A DNA stretch of 64,000 bases, taken from the NCBI GenBank assembly GCA_035649635.1, contig DASRJE010000153.1, forward strand, positions 1 through 64,000, given 5' to 3'. This document shows positions 8,956-16,736 of this stretch, piece by piece; position 1 is the first letter of the stretch; every line of letters starts with the position of its first letter. Under the pieces are notes generated by a model, which saw only the letters and a list, made by a program, of their open reading frames with translations, made no database searches and was not told the DNA's origin. A program made the translations under genes and the position numbers. Source of the DNA: Gp6-AA40 sp035649635 (GTDB lineage: Bacteria > Acidobacteriota > Vicinamibacteria > Vicinamibacterales > UBA2999).

Positions 8956-9630
8956 TTGTCCGACCCGTCAAACTATTTCTCGGCCCGATTGCCTCCGGAT
9001 CCCCGCCGCGAAAAGCTGTGGCGTGCGCTCTGGGATTCCTATTTTCGGTCACTGATTCGAAAAGACGACGTGGTCCTGGATCTCGGGGCTGGCTACTGCA
9101 GCTTCATCAATGCTGTGCACGCACGTGTCCGACTTGCGGTGGATCAATGGCCGGGGTTCTCTGCGCACGCCGGTTCGGGAGTGGAGGCTCATGTGGGATC
9201 GGTAACCGATCTGAGTTGGTTGCCCGATGCCAGCGTGGACTTCGCGTTCGCCAGCAATGTCTTCGAGCACATCGCTAAAGAGGATCTGACGACACTACTG
9301 GAACAGCTGCGGAGAAAGCTCTCGCCGACTGGTCGACTCTGCCTCATCCAGCCGAACTACCGTTACTGCTACAAGGACTACTACGACGATTACACGCATG
9401 TGACGGTGTTCTCCCATATCTCTCTTCAGGATTTCCTCGTCGCGAATGAGTTCCGGATACTCGAGTGCAAGCCTCGTTTCTTGCCGCTGACCTTGAAGTC
9501 GTCGCTCCCGGTTCATCCCCTTCTGATAAAGGCTTATCTCGTGTCTCCCCTGAAACCGCTAGCCAAGCAAATGCTCGTACTTGCTGAGCCGTTCCCAGCC
9601 GGCCCGAGCCGCCGCGCCGATTCAGTTTGA
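8956..9630 (+). CDS. Class I SAM-dependent methyltransferase
   Basis: A 224-residue protein with motif I VLDLGAGYCSFINAV (near residues 37-51), an acidic residue after motif II (AVDQWPG) and the post-motif NVFEHIAKEDL typical of Methyltransf_11/23 enzymes. The start is TTG 8956, supported by GAGGAG at 8942-8947, eight bases upstream. Its TGA overlaps the TTG start of the next gene. A roughly 115-base internal piece is duplicated at 6671-6785. It stands among glycosyltransferase genes, so a glycan or lipid-linked sugar is a plausible substrate. The 250 bases upstream (8707-8955) hold no gene that I can support. Confidence 0.75.
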   Translation: MSDPSNYFSARLPPDPRREKLWRALWDSYFRSLIRKDDVVLDLGAGYCSFINAVHARVRLAVDQWPGFSAHAGSGVEAHVGSVTDLSWLPDASVDFAFASNVFEHIAKEDLTTLLEQLRRKLSPTGRLCLIQPNYRYCYKDYYDDYTHVTVFSHISLQDFLVANEFRILECKPRFLPLTLKSSLPVHPLLIKAYLVSPLKPLAKQMLVLAEPFPAGPSRRADSV

Positions 9631-10652
9631 AGCCCACAATCATGCGCGATCAGGCGCGGGTCACCTTGAGCCGTTTCGTTCGGTTGCGGCTGGCGCTCTT
9701 GGGGGCGGTCCTCATCGCTTTCGGGCTTTCGGTCTACGCTTTCGCCATCGTCGTGTCGCTGATTCGGCTGGCCGTGTTCCAGAGCACGCAGGCGGTTCAG
9801 TTCGTGGCAGACCTCCTCTGGTACAGCGGACTGCCGACATCGCTTGGCGCTATCTTGGTGGCGGTCGACCTTTTCGTCCTCCTGCCGGGCAAACGGAGCC
9901 ATGAGCGTCGTATCGAGGGGTGTCGCGCGAGCCCTCAGAAACTGGCAGTGGCGTTGATGTCCTATAACGACGAAGCCAGTATCGGACTCGCTGTTCGGGA
10001 TTTCATCGCTCACCCCATGGTCGCAACGGTCATCGTGGTCGATAACAACAGCAACGACCAGAGTGCTGCGAATGCGGCAGAGGCTGGGGCCATCGTCGTC
10101 ATGGAAACCCGCCCCGGCTACGGCTCCTGCGTGTATCGATGCCTGCAGGAGCTGTATGAGCGCGGTGGGACCGACTTCGTCGTGCTCTGCGAAGGGGACA
10201 TGACCTTCCGCGCCCGGGATGTCGAGAAACTTGCAGCCTTCGCCCCTCACGGGGACATCGTCAACGGCACGCGTATCGTCGAACAGCTCCGTGCCTACAA
10301 CACTCAAATCACCACGGCGATGTACTACGGCAATTTCTTCGTCGGCAAGCTCCTGGAAATCAAGCACATCGGACATGGGACCTTTACCGACGTCGGCACT
10401 ACTTACAAGCTCATTCGCCGAGACATCCTCCCGCAGCTTTTGCCGCAACTCGATGCGTCCATCAACCTCGAGTTCAATGCGCATTTCCTGGACCGCGCCC
10501 TGAGCCTGGGCTATGTCGTATTGGAATGTCCGATTACGTTCCATCGCCGAATCGGCGTGAGCAAAGGGGGGAACGTCAATAATTTTCGAGCGGCGAAGGT
10601 CGGCGCGCGTATGATACTCGGCCTGTTGAGCGACTGGAGATTTCGCCGGTGA
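9627..10652 (+). CDS. Membrane-anchored GT2 family glycosyltransferase
   Basis: The protein has 341 residues: two N-terminal membrane helices (about 20-46 and 62-87), then a GT-A fold. Recognisable are the nucleotide-binding start VALMSYNDEASIG, VVDNNSNDQS, and a DxD-like EGDMTF near residue 190, all as in dolichyl-phosphate-mannose-synthase-like GT2 enzymes. The TTG start overlaps the preceding stop; ATG 9642 is the alternative. The next gene overlaps by GTGA. A natural pairing is that this enzyme makes a polyprenyl-phosphate sugar used by the flanking GT-C proteins; that is inference from family behaviour. Confidence 0.8.
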   Translation: MKPTIMRDQARVTLSRFVRLRLALLGAVLIAFGLSVYAFAIVVSLIRLAVFQSTQAVQFVADLLWYSGLPTSLGAILVAVDLFVLLPGKRSHERRIEGCRASPQKLAVALMSYNDEASIGLAVRDFIAHPMVATVIVVDNNSNDQSAANAAEAGAIVVMETRPGYGSCVYRCLQELYERGGTDFVVLCEGDMTFRARDVEKLAAFAPHGDIVNGTRIVEQLRAYNTQITTAMYYGNFFVGKLLEIKHIGHGTFTDVGTTYKLIRRDILPQLLPQLDASINLEFNAHFLDRALSLGYVVLECPITFHRRIGVSKGGNVNNFRAAKVGARMILGLLSDWRFRR

Positions 10653-12184
10653 GCCTGCGTGATCGTGCGTCGTGGGCTGCCGCACGAGCCCCCCGGTGGG
10701 CGCTACTGCTATTCGGACTCAGCGGTGCGCTGCTGCTGCTGATACAGGTTGTCGCCGTATTTCCCAAGCTCGGTGAAGCCGGCTACGGAGACAGTTACAT
10801 CCTGTACGACGTTGTTCAATTTCGCCGCACCGGTGTCATATACCGCGAGCCCAGCGTGCTTCCATATCCTCCCGCACAGTACAGCCCCTTGCTGTATATC
10901 GTCCTGGCGCTTCCTGGTCGCATCTTCGAGACCGCCAACCCGTTCCTTGGCCCTCGAGTGGTGATCCTGCTCGCGTTCGCCGCATGCGTGGCGGTCACCG
11001 GGTCGCTCGCAGCGGCGCTCATTCCAGTACGTGGCGCTCGAGCGTGGGGAGTGCTGCTCGCCTCGGCCATTGGCACAATGCCGGGATGGGTCCTGCAACT
11101 GCGGGCCGACTTTCTCGGTGCGGCGTTCAGTCTGCTGTCGGTTCGATTGCTGCTGGTCAGCGGGCGTTGGCCCGCGCTGCTGGCGGGCGTGGCGGCGGGC
11201 GTGGCGTTTCAGTTCAAGATCACCTTTGTGGCCGCACTCGCGGCCGGCGGCCTGTGGCTCCTACTGTTGAAGAGGTGGCGCGATCTCCTGCTCTTCGCAA
11301 CGGCTGGCGCCGTCTTCGCTCTGGGCCCGTATGTGTACTTTCAGCTGCGCGAGCCGCAGACCATCGCGCGGATGTTGGTTTTTTCCGTCTCAATCATCCG
11401 CGAATATCGCGGCCTGGCCCGCCTGGCTCTGACGACTGCGGGGCAGCCGGTGTTTCTGCTCGCGTTGGCCGCGCTGCCCTGGGTGATGCGCCGAGGCCTG
11501 CGCCGCTGGGGGCTGTTGCTCCTGTTTGCGACAACGAGTCTCGCGGTAGCGTTGATCACGGGCACGCACACCGGTGCGAACATCAACTACTTCTTCGAAG
11601 GGCTGTTCGCCGTGACACCGATTGCGGCGCTGGGGGCGTTGCGTCTTGCCGGCGGCCGGGTAACCAACGGCCTGTTCGGGGCCGGGCTGCTACTATCCTA
11701 CGCCGTCGTGCCGAATCTCGATGCAGCGCGAAACCTGATCACCGAGCTGAGTCCCGCCAGTCGGCTGGCAGAGCGTCAGCCCATCGAGATGATGCAGCTC
11801 GCGCTGCGGGGCCACCGCGTGCTGTCCATAGTACCGCGGATAGCCATTCTCACCGATGAACCGGTGCTCACTGAACCGGCCTACATGGCCTATCAGCAGA
11901 TGCTGGGCAAGTCCGACGCCGAGCCGCTCTTGGCCCGAGTCCGCCAGCAGGACTTCGAGGTGGCAGTGACGCCGCGCCGGCCGGCGCGGTGGCGCGTACT
12001 ACCCATGGTTCCGCCGGACTTGTGGTCAGCGATCGCGGAGGCGTACGCGCCGTTCTGCGCGCCAAGCCCAAACCTCTTGGTTTACCTGCCGCGCGGCGCC
12101 GCCCACGGCGTCGCTCTGGGGGACAAGCTGAAGGCACTAGGTTGCATTCCCGATCAAGGCGGTGAATTCGCCTCGACACCCTGA
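10649..12184 (+). CDS. Multi-pass membrane protein, GT-C/PMT-like
   Basis: A 511-residue protein with an N-terminal membrane helix (LLLFGLSGALLLLIQVVAVF) and roughly ten further helices, ending in a soluble tail of about 130 residues. The first external loop contains YGDSYILYDVVQFRRTG and YREPSVLPYPPAQYSPLLY, resembling the acidic loop of dolichyl-phosphate mannosyltransferase-type proteins. It starts with GTG overlapping the preceding GT2 stop, so the two are translationally coupled and probably work together. It is similar in plan to the 6862-8706 protein but not a close copy. The exact function is unknown. Confidence 0.55.
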   Translation: MSLRDRASWAAARAPRWALLLFGLSGALLLLIQVVAVFPKLGEAGYGDSYILYDVVQFRRTGVIYREPSVLPYPPAQYSPLLYIVLALPGRIFETANPFLGPRVVILLAFAACVAVTGSLAAALIPVRGARAWGVLLASAIGTMPGWVLQLRADFLGAAFSLLSVRLLLVSGRWPALLAGVAAGVAFQFKITFVAALAAGGLWLLLLKRWRDLLLFATAGAVFALGPYVYFQLREPQTIARMLVFSVSIIREYRGLARLALTTAGQPVFLLALAALPWVMRRGLRRWGLLLLFATTSLAVALITGTHTGANINYFFEGLFAVTPIAALGALRLAGGRVTNGLFGAGLLLSYAVVPNLDAARNLITELSPASRLAERQPIEMMQLALRGHRVLSIVPRIAILTDEPVLTEPAYMAYQQMLGKSDAEPLLARVRQQDFEVAVTPRRPARWRVLPMVPPDLWSAIAEAYAPFCAPSPNLLVYLPRGAAHGVALGDKLKALGCIPDQGGEFASTP

Positions 12185-13154
12185 ATCCCTAACCGTGTTC
12201 CGGTCACTGCCGGCGAGCCGCGCCCACGTATACCAGACGATCCGGCTCGGCTGAGGCCTCCCGTCTTGCCCCCCCTCACACCTTTTCGCAGTTTGTTCCA
12301 GAAGAAATTGGCCAGGCCTCGTGGGTGATAGCGCCCAAATATAAGAAGCGCCTCGCTCGCACGATGCCACCGTTGTCTTTCTATATCTGTCACTATTTGT
12401 CGCTGGAGGGCGCCATCATAGAGGCTTTGCCGGAATTGAATTCCGCTCCTATACGCCTCCCAGTACGTGGGATTTTGTTTTATGTGATCTCGCTGCAATC
12501 CGAGCGCAGTGAGTGAGAATTTCAACATGATATCGAACTTCTGAGAAGCTTGGTTTTCATGCCACGATATTCTGCGATTACCTCGTGATGACAGTAGATG
12601 GGATAAGTTCTCGCGGTACGGAGAAATAACTCTAGATCCTCACCGGCTACCATATCCTGACGAAACCCACCCACTTTCTGAATGATCTGTCGCGTGAACA
12701 TGACCACGTGTGGAGGGCCTCTGAAATTGCGGCGGAGCAAGGTTGCATAATGGTCTGGGGAAGGCTGGCAATCATGCACGTGCCAGGTTCCTTCCGCACC
12801 AAACCATCGATAATCGCCGCAGACAAGCCCCGCACCCGGATGTTCCTGGAAGGCTTTTAGATTTGTTCGAAGATGATTGGGAAGAAGGCGATCATCGGCA
12901 TCCAAGAAAACAAGATATTCGCCTGTAGATGTCTGAATCCCACTATTGCGGGCACAGGCAACCCCTTGGTTCTTTTGCCTTAGATAGCGGACTGAAGAGT
13001 AGCGCTTGACGACCTGGAGAGGGTCATCGGGCGAGCCATCATCCACAACGACAATCTCGAAATGCGGGTAGCTCTGAGCCAACACGCTCTCAATGGCTTC
13101 GCCAAGCAAATGGGCTTGGCAAAAACAGGGAATGATTACACTTACCAGTTCCAC
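12154..13154 (-). pseudogene. GT2 family glycosyltransferase interrupted by a frameshift
   Basis: The 5' part (13154 down to 12522) encodes a GT2 N terminus of 210 residues: VSVIIPCFCQAHLLGEAIES, VVVDDGSPDD and the DxD-type FLDADDRLLPNH. After VIAEYR the frame runs into GMKTKLL and stops. One frame over, the sequence continues naturally as WHENQASQKFDIMLKFS and a helical C terminus ending near 12154. A single-base loss near 12560-12567 explains both. A complete protein would have about 333 residues. The gene opposes its left neighbour and looks AT-richer than the surroundings, which suggests foreign origin. Sequencing error is the main alternative to genuine inactivation. Confidence 0.75.
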
Positions 13155-13500
13155 TCGTGGATGATGCTCTCAAGTTGTCATCACGACGTCGTTCTAGGGA
13201 TTTGTATATTCCGCGAATGGAAGTGCAGACTACCTGTACGGACATTCCAAAGGCATCAGCCACATCGGTCACTTCTCTGGGGCGTGTGAGCCATCCTGTT
13301 TCCCGCGGCTAGTGTGAGTCTAGTGGCTTGTTGTGCCATCGACCAAGTCCATCCGAGGGGCCGAAATGACCCAATTAGCGGGCGTTGGCAAGAGCACGAA
13401 GCCTTAGCCATAAATAGTGCGACCGTGCTTCATGATTTTCGTGCGTTTCGTGGCGGAATCTTCCCGCTCGTCGTGGCTATAGCGTTTTCCATATCGTCGT
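13155..13500. other. Intergenic stretch with no supported gene
   Basis: About 350 bases between the frameshifted GT2 gene and the repeat next to the citrate synthase gene. Composition is AT-richer than average, similar to the GT2 gene. Short reading frames here lack a ribosome-binding site and family features. The GT2 promoter should lie in its left part, but I see no convincing -35/-10 pair. Confidence 0.5.
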
Positions 13501-13549
13501 AGAGCGCAGGCTCGAGCCTGCGAGACGCGGGGGCTGAAGCCCCCGCTCT
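13501..13549. repeat. REP-like element of two hairpins inside an outer stem
   Basis: A perfect 18-base palindrome cgcaggctcgagcctgcg (13505-13522) and a hairpin CGGGGGC-tgaa-GCCCCCG (13528-13545) are enclosed by agagcg (13501-13506) and its complement cgctct (13544-13549). This gives a three-way-junction fold. It overlaps the last two bases of the HTH-citrate synthase stop codon. The form is that of dispersed REP elements. It could also serve as a terminator-like stabiliser of the citrate synthase transcript, although no T-run follows. Confidence 0.7.
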
Positions 13550-14756
13550 ACGTCGTTGTCGGCACCGCGCCAACATATTTTGCGCGCGGGCGAATGAGTT
13601 GACCGGTGGCATACTGCTCGAGTGCGTGACCTATCCAGCCGATTGTCCGCCCAATCGCGAAGATGGTGAGTGGCGATCCTGCCGGCAGACGGAGCACCCG
13701 CGCAATCGCCACGAGTGCAAAATCGAGATTTGGTCGTTCTCGCGTCAAAGCGGCAGCCGCATCCGCGACCTCGAGGACGAGCGTCAGCTCCCTCGACTTC
13801 GGGTAGCGCTCGCCCAGCATGTCCAGCAATGCCGTCGCTCGCGGATCGCCATCGCGATACAGCGGATGTCCGAACCCGTCGATCGACTCGCCTCGGCGCA
13901 ACCGGGCGGTGATGGCCGAGCGCGGATGTCGGGCCCGCCGGCACGCCTCCAGCATCGACTCCACCCGTGCGCTGACGCCGCCATGTCGCGTGCCCTCCAA
14001 CGCAGCGAGCCCGGCGATCACGACGGCGTACGGGTGCGACCCTGCCGACGCCACACAGCGCGCGGTGAACGACGAGACGTTGAGCTCGTGATCGGCGCAG
14101 AGAATGAGGGCACTGCGCAGGAGATCGACGCCGCGGCCCTTCACATCCCACGTCTTCGCGAGCCCCCGGTCGATGGTTGGTGCCGATGCCCGGGACAGTC
14201 TGGCGGTTCGCGTCAGAAGATGCACGATCCGCCAGCCGGTGTGCGCGACGCTGCCGGCACGAAGATCGAACGCGGCGGGATCTCGGAGCGACGCAGCGGC
14301 CAGCACGGCCTGCGCGCGTGCGATGAATGCGAGAGCCCGATCGGGGTGAAACGCCGCATCGCCGAGTCGAGAGGCGGCCTGGGCAAACGGCGCTTCGAAC
14401 CCGCCGGTCCAGATGAGCGACGCGATGTCGGCGATCGATCGCGTCCGCGACAGTTCCACCGCATCGTGCCCGCGGTAATACAGCCTGCGCCCGTCGATGA
14501 AGGCGATCGACGACTCGAGGACCGGCAGTCCCCATTGCAGCGACCGGGCAGCCGCCTGGTCGGGATCGCGCCGGGCCTCGGCCCGGCGGCGGAGCCGCTC
14601 GATGTCGTCACGCGAGTACAGGCGCTCGCGCGACGGTCCGGCCGTCGCCTGCGATCGGATGAACCCGCGACTGACGTAGGCATAGAGCGTGGCGCGGCTC
14701 ACGCGCAGCAGGCGCGACGCATCAGTCGCGCCAATCCAGGAATGATCGGCGCTCAT
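13548..14756 (-). CDS. Citrate synthase-like protein with N-terminal MerR-type HTH
   Basis: The 402-residue protein begins with a DNA-binding module: DASRLLRVSRATLYAYVSRG (about 11-30) followed by a wing SRERLYSRDDIERLRRR, as in MerR/excisionase-like proteins. From about residue 70 it is a citrate synthase with ADHELNVSSFTAR, a GTRHGG loop, GFGHPLYRDGDPRA and NLDFALVA, so the catalytic histidines and aspartate appear kept. Similar HTH-citrate synthase fusions occur in other bacteria. Whether it is an enzyme, a regulator sensing citrate, oxaloacetate or acyl-CoA, or both is not shown. It diverges from a normal-architecture citrate synthase gene, with a palindrome one base beyond its ATG. Confidence 0.85.
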   Translation of the reverse strand: MSADHSWIGATDASRLLRVSRATLYAYVSRGFIRSQATAGPSRERLYSRDDIERLRRRAEARRDPDQAAARSLQWGLPVLESSIAFIDGRRLYYRGHDAVELSRTRSIADIASLIWTGGFEAPFAQAASRLGDAAFHPDRALAFIARAQAVLAAASLRDPAAFDLRAGSVAHTGWRIVHLLTRTARLSRASAPTIDRGLAKTWDVKGRGVDLLRSALILCADHELNVSSFTARCVASAGSHPYAVVIAGLAALEGTRHGGVSARVESMLEACRRARHPRSAITARLRRGESIDGFGHPLYRDGDPRATALLDMLGERYPKSRELTLVLEVADAAAALTRERPNLDFALVAIARVLRLPAGSPLTIFAIGRTIGWIGHALEQYATGQLIRPRAKYVGAVPTTT

Positions 14757-14757
14757 A

Positions 14758-14773
14758 TTGATTGATCAATCAA
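14758..14773. promoter_or_regulatory. Perfect 16-bp palindrome, candidate operator
   Basis: TTGATTGATCAATCAA is a perfect inverted repeat one base from the ATG of the HTH-citrate synthase and just upstream of the -35 of the divergent citrate synthase. A repressor bound here could block both directions, and the adjacent gene encodes a suitable DNA-binding domain. The link is inference. Confidence 0.6.
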
Positions 14774-14775
14774 CG

Positions 14776-14804
14776 TTGACACAATCATACATGAGCGCTA
14801 CGGT
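14776..14804 (+). promoter_or_regulatory. Leaderless-type promoter of citrate synthase
   Basis: TTGACA (14776-14781) is followed after 17 bases by TACGGT (14799-14804), a weak -10 of TAnnnT form. The ATG at 14811 lies where transcription should begin, and no Shine-Dalgarno sequence precedes it. Confidence 0.5.
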
Positions 14805-14810
14805 GATCGT

Positions 14811-15935
14811 ATGGCGCAGAGTGGGTTGGAAGGGGTGGTCGCGGCAACCACGCGACTCAGTCATGTCGATGGCGAACGCGGCGAGCTCGTCATCGCCGGG
14901 TTTCCCGTCGGCGAGCTGGCCGCGCACGCCACGTTCGAGGAAACCACCTGGTTGCTGTGGCACGGTGATCTGCCGTCCGCGCCGCAGCTCGAGTCTTTCA
15001 GTGCGACGCTCGCGGCTGCCCGGGCGCTGCCACCGGCAACCGTCAACTTGTTGCGCGACTGCGCGCGCGCCAGTCTCGATCCCATGGACGCGTTGCGTGC
15101 GGCAGCGGGAACGATTTCGCTCCGCGGCGACGATCCCGTGACCATCGTCGCCGTGTTCCCGACGATTGTTGCTACCTACTGGCGCCTGCAACGCGGGCGG
15201 GAGCTGATTGCTCCGCGGCCGGATCTCGGCCATGCCGCCAACTTCCTCTACCTGCTTCGCGGGGAAGTCCCGGATCCGGAGATCGTGCGCGGACTCGAGA
15301 CCTACTTGAACACGGTCGTCGACCACGGGCTCAATGCCTCGACGTTCACGGCACGCGTGATTACGTCGACCGGATCGGATCTCGTGTCGGCGGTGGTCGG
15401 CGCGCTCGGTGCGCTGAAAGGACCGCTGCACGGCGGAGCGCCCGGGCCGGCGCTCGACATGGTGTTCGAGATTGGCGATGTCGCTCGCGCCGAGCCAATC
15501 CTGCGGCGGAAGATCGAGAGCGGCGAAAAACTGATGGGATTCGGTCACCGTGTCTACAAGGTGCGCGACCCTCGCGCCGATGTGCTCGCTGTTGCGGCTG
15601 AGCGTATGTACACGCGGGCAGGCGATATGTCGCTTTACACGCTGGCACGTGCGGTGGAATCCACGGCGATCCGTTTGCTGGAGGAGTACAAACCCGGCCG
15701 CCGGTTGCAGACGAATGTCGAGTTCTATACTGCGCTGTTGCTCCACGGCCTCGGCCTTGAGGTGTCGCTCTTTACCCCGACGTTTGCCATCAGTCGGGTA
15801 AGCGGATGGATTGCGCACGCGCTCGAGCAGAGGGCCGCCAATCGCATCATCCGGCCACAATCGGAATATTCAGGCCCACGCAATCGCCAGTGGATCCCGG
15901 TGGTACAGCGCCTCACAGTCGGACAGCAGGTCTGA
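14811..15935 (+). CDS. Citrate synthase / 2-methylcitrate synthase family protein
   Basis: A 374-residue type II-like short citrate synthase. It shows the conserved opening TRLSHVDGERGELVIAGFPV, the first catalytic histidine in VDHGLNASTFTARV, the KGPLHGGAPG loop, and the second histidine in MGFGHRVYKVRDPRA. The third catalytic position reads NVEFYTALL, with glutamate where most citrate synthases have aspartate (NVDFYSG). Some members of the family appear to share this, so loss of activity is not implied. The substrate (acetyl-CoA or propionyl-CoA) cannot be settled from sequence. Its transcription start appears to coincide with the ATG. It diverges from the HTH-fused paralogue. Confidence 0.88.
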   Translation: MAQSGLEGVVAATTRLSHVDGERGELVIAGFPVGELAAHATFEETTWLLWHGDLPSAPQLESFSATLAAARALPPATVNLLRDCARASLDPMDALRAAAGTISLRGDDPVTIVAVFPTIVATYWRLQRGRELIAPRPDLGHAANFLYLLRGEVPDPEIVRGLETYLNTVVDHGLNASTFTARVITSTGSDLVSAVVGALGALKGPLHGGAPGPALDMVFEIGDVARAEPILRRKIESGEKLMGFGHRVYKVRDPRADVLAVAAERMYTRAGDMSLYTLARAVESTAIRLLEEYKPGRRLQTNVEFYTALLLHGLGLEVSLFTPTFAISRVSGWIAHALEQRAANRIIRPQSEYSGPRNRQWIPVVQRLTVGQQV

Positions 15936-16025
15936 AACGCCGTGCCCCGGTGTAATTCCTCCTCGATCTCCGGTTAAAACCCGATTCCCTGCCGGTACCA
16001 ACCTGTCACCATCCATGCCTGAGGA

Positions 16026-16041
16026 GCGCTCCGCGGAGCGC
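16026..16041. promoter_or_regulatory. Perfect palindrome covering the ribosome-binding site of the RsbT-like gene
   Basis: GCGCTCCGCGGAGCGC is a perfect 16-base inverted repeat. It contains the GGAG (16035-16038) that lies eight bases before ATG 16047. It could be an operator, or an RNA hairpin that hides the ribosome-binding site. Confidence 0.45.
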
Positions 16042-16046
16042 GTCGC

Positions 16047-16457
16047 ATGGAGACGATGGAAGCTGAAGTACGGGTGCGGATCCAGTGTCTCGCCGATATC
16101 GTGGTTGCGCGTCAACAGGGCCGCGCGCTGGCCGCGCAACTCGGGTTCTCGAACAGTCACCTCACGATTATCGCGACCGCTATCTCTGAAAGCGCGAGGA
16201 ACATCGTGGAGTACGCCACCGAGGGAGAGGTGATCTTGACGTTGGTCAACAAAGGCGACAGTCGCGGCATCGAGGTCATGGTCATCGACCATGGGCCAGG
16301 CATTGCGGATCTCGCCACTGTGCTGCAGGACGGCCACCCCAGCAGTTCAAGCCTCGGAATGGGGCTGCGCGGCTCGCGGCGGCTGATGGATGAATTCGAA
16401 ATTGCGTCCGAGGTGGGCAAGGGCACCGTCGTGACGATGAAGAAATGGGTGGTCTGA
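16047..16457 (+). CDS. RsbT-like serine/threonine kinase, anti-sigma regulatory (GHKL)
   Basis: A 136-residue single-domain GHKL ATPase. The N box is ISESARNIVEYA with Asn52, the G1 box DHGPGIAD begins at Asp81, and the G2 box LGMGLRGSRRLMDEF spans about 103-117. The short, glycine-rich ATP lid (GHPSSSSLGMGLRGS) is typical of RsbT rather than of SpoIIAB/RsbW. In Bacillus stressosomes RsbT phosphorylates STAS scaffold proteins and then activates RsbU. Here no STAS (RsbR/RsbS) gene is adjacent. The next gene encodes a lone LuxR-type HTH overlapping by 13 bases, and an RsbU-N-like domain follows, so a partner-switching cascade is likely. Confidence 0.85.
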   Translation: METMEAEVRVRIQCLADIVVARQQGRALAAQLGFSNSHLTIIATAISESARNIVEYATEGEVILTLVNKGDSRGIEVMVIDHGPGIADLATVLQDGHPSSSSLGMGLRGSRRLMDEFEIASEVGKGTVVTMKKWVV

Positions 16458-16675
16458 GCGTGGAGGCCCTATTGACCGACCCACTCACGAGTCGCGAGCG
16501 TGAGGTGCTCCATTTGATCGCGGACAGTAAAACGACGAAGGAAATTGCGGTCATTCTCGGCGTGAGTGCGAAGACCGCGGATTCTCACCGTACGAAGATC
16601 ATGGAGAAGCTCGGTATTCATTCCCTCGCGGGATTGGTGCGCTACGCCATCCGCGTGGGTATCGTTCAGCCGTGA
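16445..16675 (+). CDS. Stand-alone LuxR-type HTH regulator
   Basis: A 76-residue protein that is little more than a GerE/LuxR HTH. LTSREREVLHLIADSKTTKE opens the domain (about residue 14), followed by the recognition helix VSAKTADSHRTKIMEKLGI and AGLVRYAIRVGI at the end. No receiver or sensor domain is attached, so its activity must be set by partner proteins or by level. The start overlaps the end of the RsbT-like gene (16445 versus stop at 16457), implying coupled translation. The two proteins are presumably parts of one signalling switch. Targets are unknown; the exopolysaccharide genes downstream are candidates. Confidence 0.85.
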   Translation: MGGLSVEALLTDPLTSREREVLHLIADSKTTKEIAVILGVSAKTADSHRTKIMEKLGIHSLAGLVRYAIRVGIVQP

Positions 16676-16736
16676 TCTGTGCTTGTTCGAGAGGCCTTTC
16701 GTCACATGCGGGCGTTGCCCGCAGAGCGTTGTCTCC

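Noticed and set aside
9534..10685. Long reverse-strand open frame of 383 codons opposite the GT2 gene
   Set aside because: It mirrors the codon structure of the forward gene, has no family-like motifs and no ribosome-binding site. High GC produces such frames throughout the window.
13599..14765. Forward open frame of 388 codons opposite the HTH-citrate synthase
   Set aside because: The reverse strand has complete citrate synthase motifs; the forward reading is arginine-rich noise.
14766..15860. Reverse open frame of 364 codons opposite the second citrate synthase
   Set aside because: It is a shadow of a clear forward gene, with no recognisable domain.
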